Positions 47,130 through 60,020 of a stretch of 64,000 bases of DNA are shown here, piece after piece. The stretch is from Puffinus mauretanicus. Taxonomy: Eukaryota; Chordata; Aves; Procellariiformes; Procellariidae. The DNA lies in NCBI GenBank assembly GCA_023333565.1, contig JAJKFH010000611.1, forward strand, positions 1,262,220-1,326,219, written 5' to 3'. The position numbers and the translations under genes were made by a program. Within the stretch, counting starts at the first letter, position 1; the number at the start of each line of letters is the position of its first letter. The notes beneath the pieces were generated by a model that was not told the DNA's origin, made no database searches, and saw only the letters and a program-made list of their open reading frames with translations.

Positions 47130-47675
47130 CAAATATAACCTGGCAGGCAGCTAAACACCACACAGCCGTTCGCTCACTCCCCCGCAGTGGGATGTGGGAG
47201 AGAATTGGAAAAAGGGTAAAACTCGTGGGTTCAGATAAAGACAATTTCATAGGACAGAAAAGGAAGGGAAAATAATAATAATAATGATAAAAGAATATAC
47301 AACAAAAGTGATGCACAGTGCAATTGCTCACCACCCGCTGACCCATGCCCAGCCAGTTCCCGAGCAGCAGCTGCGGCCCCCCCCGCCAACTCCCCCCAGT
47401 TTTTGTTCAGCATGACGTCATATGGTATGGAATATCCCTTTGGCCAGTTTGGGTCAGCTGTCCTGGCTGTGTCCTCTCCCAGCTTCTTGTGCACCTCCAG
47501 CCCCCTTGCTGGCAGGGCAGTATGAGAAGCTGAAAAATCCTTGACTTAGTGTAGGCACTGCTCAGCAACAACTCAAACATCAGTGTGTTATCAACATTAT
47601 TCTCATCCTAAATCCAAAACACAGCACTATACCAGCTACTAGGAAGAAAATTATCTCTATCCTGAAACCAGCACA
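47130..47675 (+). mobile_element. solo LTR of an avian endogenous retrovirus
   Basis: The segment matches, in order, phrases of an LTR I recognise as widespread in bird genomes: gctaaacaccacacagcc, the cgctcactcccccgcagtggg block, actcgtgggttcagataaagac, ttgctcaccacccgctgacc, catgacgtcatatggtatgg, gtttgggtcagctgtcctgg, and an end at about ccagcaca. No gag, pol or env sequence flanks it and only one LTR is present, so it is a solo LTR. A TAA-type simple repeat (about 47268-47290) interrupts it. It is in plus orientation, antisense to TULP4. The exact family name and ends were not determined. Confidence 0.7.
47413..47420. promoter_or_regulatory. perfect CRE palindrome within the LTR
   Basis: TGACGTCA is the full consensus for CREB/ATF dimers. 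It lies in the middle of the solo LTR. Whether it is bound is unknown. Confidence 0.5.
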
Positions 47676-48279
47676 ATAACGCAAGTTTTTTTCTTGCCCC
47701 TAAATAACTACGTAGCCAACGCACACTGACTGAAGTCAGACTGAATGGAACCTACAATTTCTTTTTTATAAGCATTTTCTGTCTTGAGGCTTTAAGCAAG
47801 TTAAGATCCTGCATATTTGATGAATTTTAGAAAAACATCAGGAAATAAGGATTAATAAATCCACAAAACGATAAATGCATTAGCCAAAGCTGCTGCTGCT
47901 ATCACGTAATTCCATATGAGGCACATATGTTTTAAAGCAAGTTTAAAGGCACTCATCATCTTGAAAACTAGCCAGCGTTAAAAATGAAGGTAAAAGGAAG
48001 GTCAAATCTTATACTTGCCTTTCAGTCTACCACCTATTTCCAGTGCTTGCAAATTTAAGATTCTAACAATTATATGCCCAGATCAAAAATTCATCTAGCC
48101 TTGTATCTTACCTCTAACACCTCTAAGTGGTCAAGTGTTTGGGGAAGAGTAAAAGAACAAAATGCACTGAGCAGGCACCTTCCCTGCACACTCATGTAGC
48201 TTCCAGCAAAAAATACTCCGTTGATAATTTCACTTGGTAACCTTCACCTCTTGACATCACTAAAAGAAATATAGAATAA

Positions 48280-48500
48280 TTGTTCCCTGCTTACATTCTC
48301 AACATTGGTCACAATTTTATAGACCTCTATTATCTAATCCTTTACTCATCACTTTTCCAAGCTGAAGAATCATAGCCTACTTAGGATCTCCCTGTAAAGT
48401 TGTTGTTCAAAGCCTCCGATCACCCTTGGTGATCTCTGCTGTCAGAGGTCTTCCTTTCTATCTTCCTTCTGAGATGTTGTGCCAGACTTGCAGCATTCAA
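48280..48500 (-). mobile_element. ancient CR1/L3-type LINE 3' fragment
   Basis: Plus-strand phrases such as caattttatagacctctattatct, cttttccaagctgaagaatc and the following wording mirror the 3' part of very old amniote CR1-like LINEs. It is heavily decayed, without a tail or open frame; boundaries are approximate. Confidence 0.65.
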
Positions 48501-48940
48501 ATTGTGTATTGTATCAGGCTTAGACAATAGTACTCACCTAGGAAGCAATTGTCATGGTCGCACTTTTGCAAGTTTCAGAAAGGAAGCGTGGCTTCAAAGG
48601 TCTCCGTCAAAAATAAGTAGTACTGAAATGTTTTCTATGATCAAGGTGATGATCAGGAAACACAGAAGGTTGTAAACTAGAATAGCAGTTTAACAGAGGA
48701 ACTCCAGTAAAGTCATTAAAATCTTAAGAAAATCAATGGAGTTGTTTCACATTATCAGAAGCAATGAAAAACCAGTACCTGGCTCCTTTAACTGTAATCA
48801 TTACATGTTAGAAATATTTTTCTGTTAAGTAGCTGCTGGGTTAAAACAGCGGCTAAAGTTTGCTACAAGCCTCAGGTTACTATTCTTAGATATAAAAGCA
48901 AGAACTCGACCTTTGTTCATCTCACACTCCCTTCCCTTCT

Positions 48941-50074
48941 GGTCCTTTATTCTACTCTTCTTCCACTTGTATCATCCCATCTCCTTTCACACTGTTCATT
49001 ATTTCAACTGTTTTTACATGCATAATCAGTGCACAGCCACTTTCACTATCTACTTTCAGAACATAACCACTCTCTTTCAGATCCCTACAAAACAAACTTC
49101 TACAAAGCCAAAATCCTACTGGTTGTCATTGCTAGCTTCTCACACCACTTTCAGCCTACTCTATAGATTAGTTTTTTACCAGTCTCCTAGGAATTTTATA
49201 ACTGCAAAATACGCAGGGAGAGGAGGTGAAACTCTCTATTGTTTCTGAAAATAGCAGTATAAGAGTTCTGCCTCCTAAAATCCTGTAGAAACAATTTGTA
49301 ATTGGGTAGGAACAAAATGTTGGGACTCATCACCCAGAGTTCAGTCTCATCTCAATCTAAAGCTAATTCTTTCGAGTAGCACTGCCCCCAATTCATTTAA
49401 AATTACAAAGTCCTACAGTAATTTCCAATTCAGATCAGAACAGCTGCATGTGGGCATATTAATTCTTGCACTGGAACTTGAGAGAGCTCTTTAGCAGCCT
49501 AGAAATGTCAGAGGGCACTCTTCATCTCTTTAGCCAGGCTATAGGTTTCAAGGAACAGCTTTAAGTTTTGGGGTTATTGTAGCAATACAACCTTTAAGAT
49601 GAAAGCATTTATCAGGCTGATAGTCCTGCTGGCTGAACTCCTGCTGAAGCTGTAAAAATGTCTAATGGTGTTATCATCCATAACATTACTCAAGTTATAA
49701 ATGCCACACTCAAGCTACTTATGTCAGATGAATTAAACTCTCTTGACCTTCAGAAAAAAGGTTGAGCCACAGGGTACGCCTTCTGAAGGATCCAATGGAG
49801 AAATCAAAAGGCTGTATTGTAGCTGCCTAAATTCGTATTTTTCAGGTATTTGCAGATCTAGGAGGTCTGCGGGAATGTTGGAAAAAAGTAATGAACAAGT
49901 TATTGTGGTTTGTTAACCCTTGAACAGAAAAAACGATAATAATAGTAATTAAAAAAAAAATCCCAAGTATTTATTTTGAAGTGGTTCTTTGGCCCTTTGT
50001 TCTACTCTTCTTCTCTTGTCTCATCTCCTCTCCTTTCATACTGTTCATTATTTCAATTGTTTTTACATGTATTA
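48941..50074. repeat. pair of 84-bp direct repeats 1,050 bp apart
   Basis: 48941-49024 and 49991-50074 share tctactcttctt, then ctgttcattatttca and tgtttttacatg, with about 85 percent identity by eye. They flank 966 bp without other recognised structure. They could be a decayed duplication or the ends of an unknown element. Confidence 0.7.
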
Positions 50075-53000
50075 CCACTTGTAGAATTGTATTTGTAGAA
50101 TTATGCATAATCTGATAATAAAGTACCTAAAATCACCCAATACATTCAATGTGTGAGTTAGTTACACAACATAAATACATTATTTCTTTACAAAACATAT
50201 CAAACATAATGAATCCTGCACTACAGTGAAGCTGTAGCTGATTAAAGGTCATACAAATGCAGAGCAGTCTCCAATGGTGCCCTGATGCCATATGCTTTGA
50301 AGGGAAAACTGTGATAAACAGCATTGGGATAATTCACACACAGTTTTCTAAGTGTACCGAGAGCTGAAAGTTGGGTTCAGCCCTGAAACACAAGTGTCTG
50401 GGTTCTCCATGAAACCCAAGCTTGAGGTGATTCCTACTTATTATAACAAATCCAAATACCTGAAAAACACCCTTCTCTGAAACGTGCTGACCTCTTAGCC
50501 TATGTGGTAACTTGTGATGAGTTTCACAAGCTAGTTTTGGTAAATAGGAAGGTTTTTCATTAGTTTTTAAACTATTATCCATGAAATTATCATTCAAGAT
50601 TGCAATCCCTTTAAACACCTAAGATTGCAGCATCCTCAATTTTCAGTCTGAAATGTACCAATTCCTAAAAGACATGCGGTAATCAAAAGATGGGGTATTC
50701 TGCTCTGAAGTTATTTTTTCACAGAGAGATGAATAGTAGAACAGCCAAGAACTAAAAAATTCAGTCCAAGAGGAACAACTTGAACTGGTTCAGTGATTTT
50801 GCTACATGTGGATCTGTTGTGCTGAACTGTTGCTATTCCCATAAGATCTGCTGCAATACCGTAATGCGTCTGGACCAGACACAGTACTAGCAGAAAATGG
50901 TTTGGCAGCACCGAGATCAACAGAGCTAGAAGGGAGCAACCACACACCTGGTACACTGAAGGTCCAGCTCAGGAGGCCCACTACTTTGTAAGAGAACCAT
51001 AATTTCCTAACAGTGATGTTATTTTTGCACAAAATATATTTTGTTGGTATTTAATTTGGTTTAATGTATGCAAATTGAACTTATCAACAGCAAGAATGTT
51101 GATGTTTTATGTTAATTTGAATACACTAGCCCAGTAGAAAAGGGGGAGATCCCGCCATCTCACCACAGCAGTAGCTGAGAAAAGTCTATAAATCATAACA
51201 ATTTCATTAAGTCAATGAAGCTGTGCTGACTTATATCTGCAGGAAACCTACCTACTGCCCATTCCTACCTCCTAGCCTGTCCTCATTGTCAAAGCAGCTT
51301 TCCAGAACTACAGTCACTTTGACTTTTATAATAACCGAGGATAATCCAATCCCAGCAATAATGTATTCAATGACTTGATGTATGTATGAGGGGCAAAAGA
51401 AAGAATTATTCCCAATCTCAGGTCTTCATTGTACAAACTAAATAGTCAATACTGTTGCAGAAAGATATTGATAAAATAAGATGTTCTCTTCACGACATTT
51501 AGTAGCAACACTGAAGGTTTCTAATGTTGCTGGTTAAACAAAACTCCCAGGAAATCTCATCAATACATCTTCGGAACACGGGCTGTCATTCTGTACCAGG
51601 GCAACGACTGAGCCTTTGATTGAAGCTCAAGCTGAAGTATTAGAAGCTGGACTTGCTGTAGCTACTGGAAGCTACTGGAGGTTACTTCAGGATAGCACTT
51701 TTAAAGTGAGAGATTCCAGTATCATGATGCTAGGAGGTTGGAAAAGGAACATCTGCTTTACTCCTGTTGGCCCAGGATTTTTAAAAGAACCCCTATGACT
51801 TTTTACAAAGAATGTACATCTGACAACTGAGGGAAGCAAAACAACTCACAGACTCAGCTAATTAAAAGAGCAATGAAAATGAATGTAGCAAGCTCCATCC
51901 TAGTATAATTTGATTATTTAAAAAGCAAAATTTTCACAGAAAGACAGAACTTGCCTTGTTGGACTACGCAGGGTGAATTAACAGACTGCATTTAAATTCC
52001 TGGATACACTGAAATGTTCTGAAAATTAATGTCATCTGTCATGAAATCTCAGGTGGTCTAATCTTCCCTAAGCTGCGGCTAAGTTGCCAGCTTTATGGTA
52101 ACTCCACTGAGTAATTTCTTGAGTTACAGCTCTTCCTTCTCCCATAGGATAGGTGGCAGCCGGAAGGACAAAGTGACCACATGGAGTTTTTCCAGGAAGT
52201 AACTGACAAAGTTAGAAAAAGGCAAAGGGTTAGATGTGTCCCAGAAGTTGCTTACTGGACCAGTCCAGCAAACTGACTTCTACTGCACTTGAAATTCTCA
52301 AGCCTTCTACAGCCCTAAGTAATGCAAATAACTGTACATAACCTGTAAATGTTCCCATCTCACAACAGTTAATATTTTAAATAACAGTAACTATTTTAAA
52401 ATAAAAAAATAATTTAAAACATATAGTGAGACATAAAGGCAAACCCACTGTTCCCATTTTTATAATGCAAATTGACTACTTAGTCTTCCCCTTTGCAAAC
52501 TGATTCCTGGTCAGTTCTTCTCTGCGCACTGCTAAGCCATCCAAACACAGTAAGTAAAATATGTATTGTTATAATTTGCTGGGGTTTCTACACCTACCAA
52601 ATCATTCATGCAGAGGATATATCCCCACTACGCCAAAGTGCACATGCACGTATTTCTGTCAGGAAATCCTAAGGGGGGGTCTGTTTGCATTGGAACTTGT
52701 TGACTTTTTCAGAACTAAATATACCATTTCAGCTATTTTTTTCTAGCCATCACTTTTAATGACACATGCAAAGACTTCTGAAAGACTAGTGAGTCATGAT
52801 CGGCCTCTGGAAGAAACGTCTTACCTAGGTCTTTTCAGACGAGTTTACAGGTGTTTTGTGATTCCATGTTCAATTTTTGCTTTAACCAGTTGCAACGTGT
52901 GGATGTAAACTTTATTTGCACATTTCTTGGATGTTCTTAAAACCTTTTCTAAATGTGTTGCAGAAAATAGTGCTGCCCTTCAAGATGTAGAACACAGACG

Positions 53001-56000
53001 TGATTATTTCCGCTAGCAGCTAAATTAGTTAATATTCAAGATCCTTCATAACCTTTGGATGTACCAGTCAGACAGAGGGACTTGCTGCATTTCAAACTAA
53101 CCTGTTCCAGGACGCCCTTTTAATTTCCTCAGACTCAGTGAGGAGTCTCTCAGCAGTGAATTAGTAGCCCAGGGCAGAAATCTCACCAGCGTCTTGTGAC
53201 CAAGTAAACCATGAATGATCTCACAAAAACTTATGCTTTTGGTTTTTAACATTCTCCAGGGCTGTGTTTCCAAAGTCTGGAGGATTCCTTTTCCACCTAG
53301 CCACTTTGCAAACCTTGCTCTTTCAGCATTTTGTTTTACTCTTTGCCTTTTGGTTCCTTTTCTGTTTGGCACACAGGTCTTGCTGTACAAATGTTGCCAC
53401 CATGGGTACCTCTGCATTTGCAGCTGCCTCATCCAGTGTTCTTTCCCTGACATTCCCCTTTTCAAAGTTTAGACCTGTCTTTATGCTTTTTCCTTCAGCC
53501 TCCTCCCCCATCTCCCCCAAAGGAAAAAGTCAGCACTGTACCTCAGAAATTACGTTCTGCAAAAACGCTAATAAGGCCAATTGCGTTTGCATTGTCAGAA
53601 GATGCTGTTCAAGGAAGCTGAATTAGTTCTGTTTGCCCTGATTTAGCCACCTGGACAAACATTAGTATTCATGATAGGAACAGCCTTCACAGTTGTCACC
53701 ATAAACCACTAATAGAGATAAATCTATTTTGCTGATCCAAAATTAACTGAACTATAAAATGATTAATATACAAAATGATGGATCAACCTTCTCTTTATGC
53801 AGGTAGGCTTAGTAACATAGAATGTACTTGGAAAATTATTGCCTTTAAATATTTTTGTTCATTAGTCTAACAAGAAAACACCAGTCTTGCAAAGGCTGAG
53901 TTACAACATTTTGCAGTCCATTTAGCTGTGGTATTAGCATTTTGCATTCCTTGTGCTCTTCTTGTTTACTGTTTCTCCATCACAAAGCAGGAGACAGTGC
54001 AGCAGCCGCCTCTTAGGATAAATTAAAAAGTGAAAGTTTGTTTTTTCTCAGTGTGATATTTCTGGCTTCCTTCTTTTTACCTCAAAATGCAGAGAGAAAG
54101 AGAGAGAACACAGCTGCTCTCCTGCTGAATACTTTTTCTTTCCATTAAAAATTCAACCGCTGTAAAATGATTTCTTGAACTGACACAAAAAGACACATCA
54201 CCACAATTCACGCACAAGCTCGAGGGGAAAGCACTAGGTTTTCTTTGACTGTCTTTATGCTTGAAAAAACTGAAAAAGAGTTTTTATTTCCTTTGGACAT
54301 GAGGAGTTACCAGCCCCACACATGGATGATACACCACGAGATCATCCAGCTAACTGCATATATACCCAGCAGTGAAATTCTCATTCAAGACCATTAATGC
54401 TTTCAAAACAGCACTGGTTTAGTTGCCTACTTTCAGACTTGTTCCTTCTCTCTCTTACGAAGTCCATAGGGTCTAAATAACTATTACAAAGCCCTCAAAT
54501 GAGAAGATAAAGTAAATACACTGGAGATCTTGGTGACAAATCCATTTAATAAATATTGAAATACTAAAACGTGGGGATTCAAACCGCACTGGCTTTATTT
54601 CTCTCTAAAATAGTATAACATAGCTGAATGACTTTAAATGAGATACTGCCTTGCGCACGCCGTTTCAGGAGTCAAAAATGTAAGTACTCTCAAACCCAGG
54701 ATCTCAAAGCTATACAACTACTCTGGACATGTGGGGATGGAAGCAATTGTCCAGGCGAAGATAATGTTATTTGAAAGCATTCTGGCAAATCACAGAAAGA
54801 TTGATTATTATATGCCCCTATGATTATACCTGGACTAATTCTGACTTGCGTATTTCCAGGCACACACATTTCTATATTCTTTCTTGACTCTTGAGACATT
54901 TTTCAAGAAAGCATCCTGTAACAATTAGATTTTTAAGACAAAAGAGTTGCCCTTCTATATAATGTTTACTGAATTAACAATATGCCTCAGTTTACTTTAG
55001 ACGTGGAAAAGAGTTGTGTTTTTTTTTTAAACTTGTGTCAGGTTTCAAATCACATTCGAAGTAGTATGCAAAATGAACAAAAAGCCAGCAGCTGGAACAC
55101 CTTCTACGGAACATCTTCTGTGGCTTTTAACACGGACAGGACTCCGAGTCTGGACCACTGAGCTCCCACAGCAGAAGTACTCTGGAACGCTCTTCAAGCA
55201 GCACCATTTTCTGTTTTCTCACTAAACTCTGCCAGGAAAGTACACACATGTCTACGAAAACACATATTCTTCACATATATCCAATTATATATAGCAACAA
55301 AAACAACTATTTGGTACTGATAGGTCGGAAAATGCAATTGTTTTACCAACAACCACTCAATCAGGCAAAGAAGTCAACTGATACACTTGGCAGACTCCTG
55401 CATTGTTCCCAAGCCAGGTTTTAGTTATTTCCTGAAACATACGTTGACTGCTGAAGCTAAAATTTCCTTCAGAGTTTTAGAAGTCTGAGAGTTTCTGGTG
55501 GGGTTTTGCGGTTTGGTTTCTTTCCTAATTGAAAATGGTATTACTTAGCAACAAGGATTGCACTCTCGACCAGTGAAAATGCAATACAAAGCAGTTTAGA
55601 AGCAATGTCCTTGCTGTTTTGTATTTCATAATACAAAATCAAGAAGCCCCTGGGTTAAGCTATATGTGAATGGAAGCCAGCCCCTCAACTTCTGCATTCT
55701 ACTTCTAGGTCTTGGGTGCTGGCAGAGAGGGGTAACTCAGCATGGTCAGGAAACATGATGGGTGAGGTCAAGTATAACTGAGTCAACATGGAGATAGGCT
55801 GAGTAATAAACTGTTACCGAAATGAGGCACTGAAGAAGAATGACTATCCTCCTAAAAGCAAGGAAAGCAGGGAAGGATTAATCCCTTTTCAGCTGATGCA
55901 GTCGCCAACAATCCCTCAACGTCTGAACACCGACGAGAAACTGGCTCCTGGACAAAGAGCTCAAGTTGAACCCACGCAGGATGAAACAGTGATGGGAAAG

Positions 56001-59000
56001 ATTTTGGAGAACAAAGAGATACTGCTCCCACTTTCCATTGGCATACTATCTCTTTTTGTCAAATCTATGGAAAGACCACGTGATATCGCTTTCCAAAAAT
56101 ATCACCTTTCATCTCCAATTTACTATGAAACTTGACCTTGCTTTCCCAGAGAAGATCCAGTGCAGAAATCCACAAATCTCCTCCTCCAGATTCAACGACT
56201 CTAATCCTCCTTCCCTGCACTAAGGTTTCAGACTATTCACAGGCTTGAACACATCTGACCCAAGTTCAAGACCCCATTTGGCTCCCGGTCTTCTTATAAC
56301 TTCCAAAAAATCGACAGATCAAGTCCCAGTGATAATAAAGTTTAAATTAACCACTCTGGCAGCTACATTTCTTTTGAACTGAAAAGACCACAAAGCTCTG
56401 GATGAACCAAAGGGGCCCTAGGGCCAAAGCGTTCTCAGCCAAGTGGCTCTGTCAATGGAATAACAGACTGTTTCTGAAAAATACTGTAAAACCTTCATAG
56501 TTTGGAGAGTTTTTCCTCTGTAAGAATTACACTTCCACTCATATGCCCTCTCCCGATCAACTCAAAATCTGAACGAACAAATTAAAGCAATCTTCCTACC
56601 TTATATATGACTACTTCTTAGAAAGAGAGCAGCTTCCTGCAGAGGTGCCATTTTTTCCCTGCACTGCCTAAAAAGTAGCGTAAGTATGCGCTGCTACTTT
56701 GCATAGGTGCACTGCAAATCCTCGTTCTTGCTATTTGCCCCACAGCATAACACAGTGCTTTTCAGAAACAGTTTCAAGTAAGTACTCCCTGTCCCAAAGA
56801 ACTAAAGACTTCAGGCTGTATGAGCAAATCTTTCTGTGCAAGCGCCAGCAAGGTGAGAGGACAGGCAAACGACTTCTTTCTTCCTGCCACTTCCCACACA
56901 GAGACTGGTCGTGTTTCTGTTTGCACTCATCTTTACTTTGCTGACTCAAACACTGATGCTCAAAAAATGTAAAACAGCGTTGGCTATAAAAATGCTAAGT
57001 GGACACATTAACTGAATAGCACGAGTCTTCAGCTCTCCCTCCATCTCTGGTTTGTCACTGCCATTGACATCCTTCCTTTCCTGAGGGAGGGGAAGATGTG
57101 GCAGAGTGCGCAGAGCTTAACAAACCCCAGATTCTGGTCAACTAAAATAAGAATATTGTGACCTATCTGACTGTCAAGTTAGATCATGGTAAAGAGTTAC
57201 AAGATAAACTGTTGAGGGTGATCTGTATGTCCTAGCACACTGTGCATCCAAGGGGATGCAGAAATCTATTCAGCCATTCGCTTTTCGCAGTAACAAACAT
57301 CAAATACCTTGTCTACAAAGATGAACAAAACATTAAAACAGTTGTATTCTTCCTTTCAGACAGAGTCATTAAGGGAAAAATTTCTTTGCAAGACTCATCT
57401 GAAAGAGTGTTGACATGAAACATTGCAGGAGCTACTGAGAAAAAATGAGCCATGATGCTGTCAGCACATAAACATCCCCCATCTTACAGCCCTCATGACT
57501 AGAACAAATAGCACCATCTCGTCAGCTCTCTCAGTGTCTTGCCACTACAGGCTGGATGAAGAGCATCAAGGGAAAGATTAGGCAAGGCACAGATGAAGCG
57601 AGTGGGAAGAAGAAAGCACATTGAAGCATCACCTTGTTGCTCCGCTCCTTCAATTACCCGCTCAATAACTGTGCAGTATCAAAAAAAAAAACTGGCAGGA
57701 AAAACCTTGTCTGGAATAAACCCACAGAGAGATGCCACGGCTCGTGGAGGCTCCGAGGAGAACATCCTTGTTCTCTATCCTCCCCAAAACTCAAGGCAAA
57801 GCCTATAAAGTCCTCATCTGAGTACTGAAATCTGCAGTGTAGCTGCTCATTGCTAGTGAGAAAAGGAGAGCACAACTAAAAAAAGGCACAGTGCACCAAG
57901 CTATTTAACTCTTCTCCCTCCTTCTTTTTGGAAGCCATAATCTCAGCAGAATGATACATGAAAACCTACTTGAGACAAAAAGGCAAAGGAAAGACAATGC
58001 TAATAAAACTATGTATAGACATCAGGGAAGGAAAAAAAAAAGAGAAACCTATTATTTCAGCAATAGCTGCATAATGCAGCTTCAAAACAACATAATAAAA
58101 AGAGACGGGAGAAAGAAAGGCTAACTCGCACTTAAAATTCACATTACTTTTTTACCCAAAATCTGTCTGTCACTATTATGTGGCATCATAAAAATCAAGT
58201 CACCAAGCAGAGAACAAAAACAAAGTGTTACTGGCTTCTAGGACATATAAATACATAACACAAGAATACTAAAGTCTCCACAAAAACATTTAAATGTTCT
58301 AAGTATACATAAAACCCCACATATTTTGTCTATAAAAGGATGCAACAGGATAGTAAACATTTATAGAACCCTTAGCACAAGCAAGCAGAAATCATTAATT
58401 TTAATAGCAAGTCTGCCACAAAGGTTTGAAATGCTTCTAAAAATAGTCCAAAATATTAAAGACAGTTAAGCTGTGGTGGGTTTTGTTTATCTGTTTGTTT
58501 TATATAACAAGTGGATTTATCTTGAAAGACAACTGAAGTCTCCTTCCCCTCTCCTCTTTTTGCATTTTAATTCTACTGCTCAGTTATGCAGCATGCAATG
58601 TTAAAATCCTTATATGCGATTTAACCACTGTCTGCAGTCCTTGTGGCTTGAATAAACTGCCTAGTTAATTAATGACACTTCTTCAATGCTATAAAAAGCC
58701 TCTAGCCATTTTTCCCAGTAATTTGAGTAATTTATCCATAAATGAAAATAAGTCTTTCAGTTCTTCCTCAAAGACTGTATCTTACAGTGTGATTCTGAGT
58801 GGCTCTGGTCATTGTAAATATATATGTATGGTCATTTGATAATCCCTGCACCCAGAATGGATGGGGGAAAAGGTGCATTTTTATATGTTAAGACACAAAA
58901 ATATAAATACTCCCTGGCATTTTAAAGGCTCCTTTATGTGAACCTTTACAGATCCTTAATAGGGACAAGAAGTATTCTAATAAAGACCCAAATAATTGCT

Positions 59001-59649
59001 TACACTTTCCAATTTTACAGGCTGTAATTTTTTTCATTTTGTCCTTCTTTCCTTTCATTCATAATAATTAAGGTAAATATTTGCCTTCCCTATACTGCCC
59101 CAGTTGCCTGTTTGTAGCTGTTTTTCATCATTCTGTCAACTCATTAGAAGGCTGTCTTCAAGATTTTTTTTCCACACAGCTAGATGTCTGAGCGTAATTA
59201 AACTCGGTCAGTGTGACTACTGCAAGGACTGCCTGAATCAGACGTGTGCTACAGCACCTGATTAAAACCAAAATGGTAGGGTGAACGGAAGCACAAACTC
59301 CTCGTTCCAGAGCAGCAAGCAAAAGAAGATGTAGGTGAGAAGATGACATCATGGCCCAACCAGCTACAACATTTTCAATAATAAATTCCTTATTTTTAAG
59401 CCATGTTCTGGAAGCTAGGTAAGGCTACTATTCCTACTTTCAGCTCAGGAGTTGTTCGGAACAACTATTTCCCTGAAAAGATGGTAGCAACTGCAAATCA
59501 TAGTCCACAGTTGAAAATGGGGGGATCCAAAAGCAGACTTTACTATAATGGATTTATTAGTTAAAATTCCTGCCAGGAACCAAAGCCAACACCAAAACCA
59601 AGGAGCCTGAGAGGCAAGCTCATGAAACGCCTGATGCCACCATTTGACA

Positions 59650-60020
59650 GCGCTTCTTGTTAATTAGCTCCTACCTCCTGGTGAGAATTGTGCCGTAGCT
59701 CCTACCTCACGGCAGCCACTTGGCACAGCACGGCGCTGATCCTGTCGGGGACATCTAAGACGCAAGTGCTGTATTAGCACAGAGATCCCACCCGACTACA
59801 CCGCTGGACCCAGAAAGTAGCACGCATCCCCTCCTTCACGTGAAGCTCCTTTCTGCGTCCCGGGCTCCACCCTGAAGCGCTGCAGGCAGGGCGCTGCAGG
59901 CAGGGTGCTGCAGGCAGGGCGAAGGAGCTGAACCCTGCCCCTGCCTCGTGCCTGTCAGGGAAAAAGATGCTGAAGCATTTGCGGTTGCCATGGGAGTAGG
60001 GATGGCGAGCGCCGGGAGCT
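59650..60020. promoter_or_regulatory. GC-rich, CpG-containing intronic patch
   Basis: An isolated GC-rich stretch in otherwise AT-rich intron with several CpGs (acggcgctgatcctgtcgg, ctgcgtcccgggctcc, ggatggcgagcgccggg). It includes three 14-bp tandem units of gYgctgcaggcagg at 59877-59918. It may be an enhancer or an alternative promoter. No TATA or first-exon signal was identified. Confidence 0.3.
59877..59918. repeat. 14-bp tandem repeat, three copies
   Basis: Units gcgctgcaggcagg, gcgctgcaggcagg and gtgctgcaggcagg, back to back. Confidence 0.9.

Noticed and set aside
47245..47295. Possible two-LTR provirus around the 47-kb LTR
   Set aside because: Only one LTR and no gag/pol/env remnants; the TAA-rich run inside it is a simple repeat.
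53097..53626. Overlapping 120-codon frames on both strands near 53.1-53.6 kb
   Set aside because: No family resemblance and no convincing splice pair. The minus frame has a donor-like CAG|gtta, but its sequence is not any TULP4 segment.
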